Of a stretch of DNA of 41,200 bases, positions 41,078-41,200 are shown piece after piece; the first letter of the stretch is position 1; each line of letters begins with the position of its first letter. The DNA is taken from the NCBI GenBank assembly GCA_021787555.1, contig JAJYLS010000006.1:1-41200 (forward strand). Reading direction: 5' to 3'. Position numbers and translations under genes: made by a program. Below the pieces are notes generated by a model. That model saw nothing but the letters and a program-made list of their open reading frames with translations, had not been told where the DNA came from and searched no databases. Source of the stretch: Acidobacteriota bacterium (lineage in GTDB: Bacteria > Acidobacteriota > Terriglobia > Bryobacterales > Bryobacteraceae).

Positions 41078-41200
41078 CTAGCTGAACAGTCCCGCAAACG
41101 ATGCTTTTCCGAGAACCACAATCAGCCACGGCACCGCGACCGCCGCCAGCGCTCCGCCATACGAGAGCCTCTTCCCGGCCGCGCACTGAAGCCCTTTGGC
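41078..41200 (-). CDS. C-terminal end of a membrane protein (start beyond window)
   Basis: The last 40 codons of a gene that enters from the right edge on the minus strand. The end contains one hydrophobic helix (GALAAVAVPWLIVVLG) and finishes GLFS before a TAG at 41078-41080. The family cannot be identified from so little. Confidence 0.5.
   Translation of the reverse strand, partial: AKGLQCAAGKRLSYGGALAAVAVPWLIVVLGKASFAGLFS

Overview
The window is about 41 kb of GC-rich chromosomal DNA from a diderm bacterium. The best fit is Acidobacteriota, probably the Solibacter/Bryobacterales side. This rests on a hopanoid locus headed by ispH, several Tat-exported sulfatase-fold proteins, a DUF5818-like exported protein, a tandem recA paralogue, a PrpD-family protein with a Tat leader and a relic resembling an Oar-type TonB receptor. 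There is no rRNA to confirm it. I see no tRNA, CRISPR array, IS element or prophage.

Layout. 1-8067: nitrogen and sulfur metabolism. A partial FAD reductase follows a small lipoprotein on the minus strand; then come glnA with a strong terminator, an outer-membrane porin, a siroheme nitrite/sulfite reductase, a DUF5818-like protein and a rhodanese coupled to a 75-residue protein. 8064-12735 (minus): a three-gene unit with overlapping start and stop codons: molybdopterin oxidoreductase, lipoprotein, polytopic membrane protein. 12783-13967: an MFS transporter. 13980-25293 (minus): a hopanoid operon in the order ispH, shc, hpnH, hpnA, hpnG, two zinc-type dehydrogenases, hpnC, hpnD, then a sulfatase that seems to have its own start signal. 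25572-28009: an O6-alkylguanine methyltransferase overlapping a hybrid sensor kinase. 28040-31622: a PrpD-family protein divergent from a sortase with a linked LPXTG-like substrate, then a conserved exported protein. 31623-32199: coding relics. 32200-33723: a sulfatase-fold enzyme with Thr at the formylglycine position. 33989-36695: recA, a recA paralogue, an HU-type protein and tatA. 36757-41200: an acidobacterial-type hypothetical, an M49-like metallohydrolase, a methyltransferase, a small P-loop kinase, a histone H1-like tail protein and the end of a membrane protein.

How the genes work together. IspH supplies isoprenoid precursor, HpnC and HpnD make hydroxysqualene, Shc cyclises squalene, HpnH adds adenosine and HpnG removes adenine; the two dehydrogenases are unassigned and are candidates for side-chain redox. 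TatA would serve the Tat-type leaders seen on both sulfatase-fold proteins and the PrpD protein.

Most noteworthy: a sortase-substrate pair in a diderm; two unassigned dehydrogenases inside the hopanoid operon; a Thr-for-Cys sulfatase-fold enzyme; a recurring -10 hexamer six bases before start codons that suggests widespread leaderless mRNAs; and imperfect-palindrome repeats that supply coding sequence at the ends of two genes.
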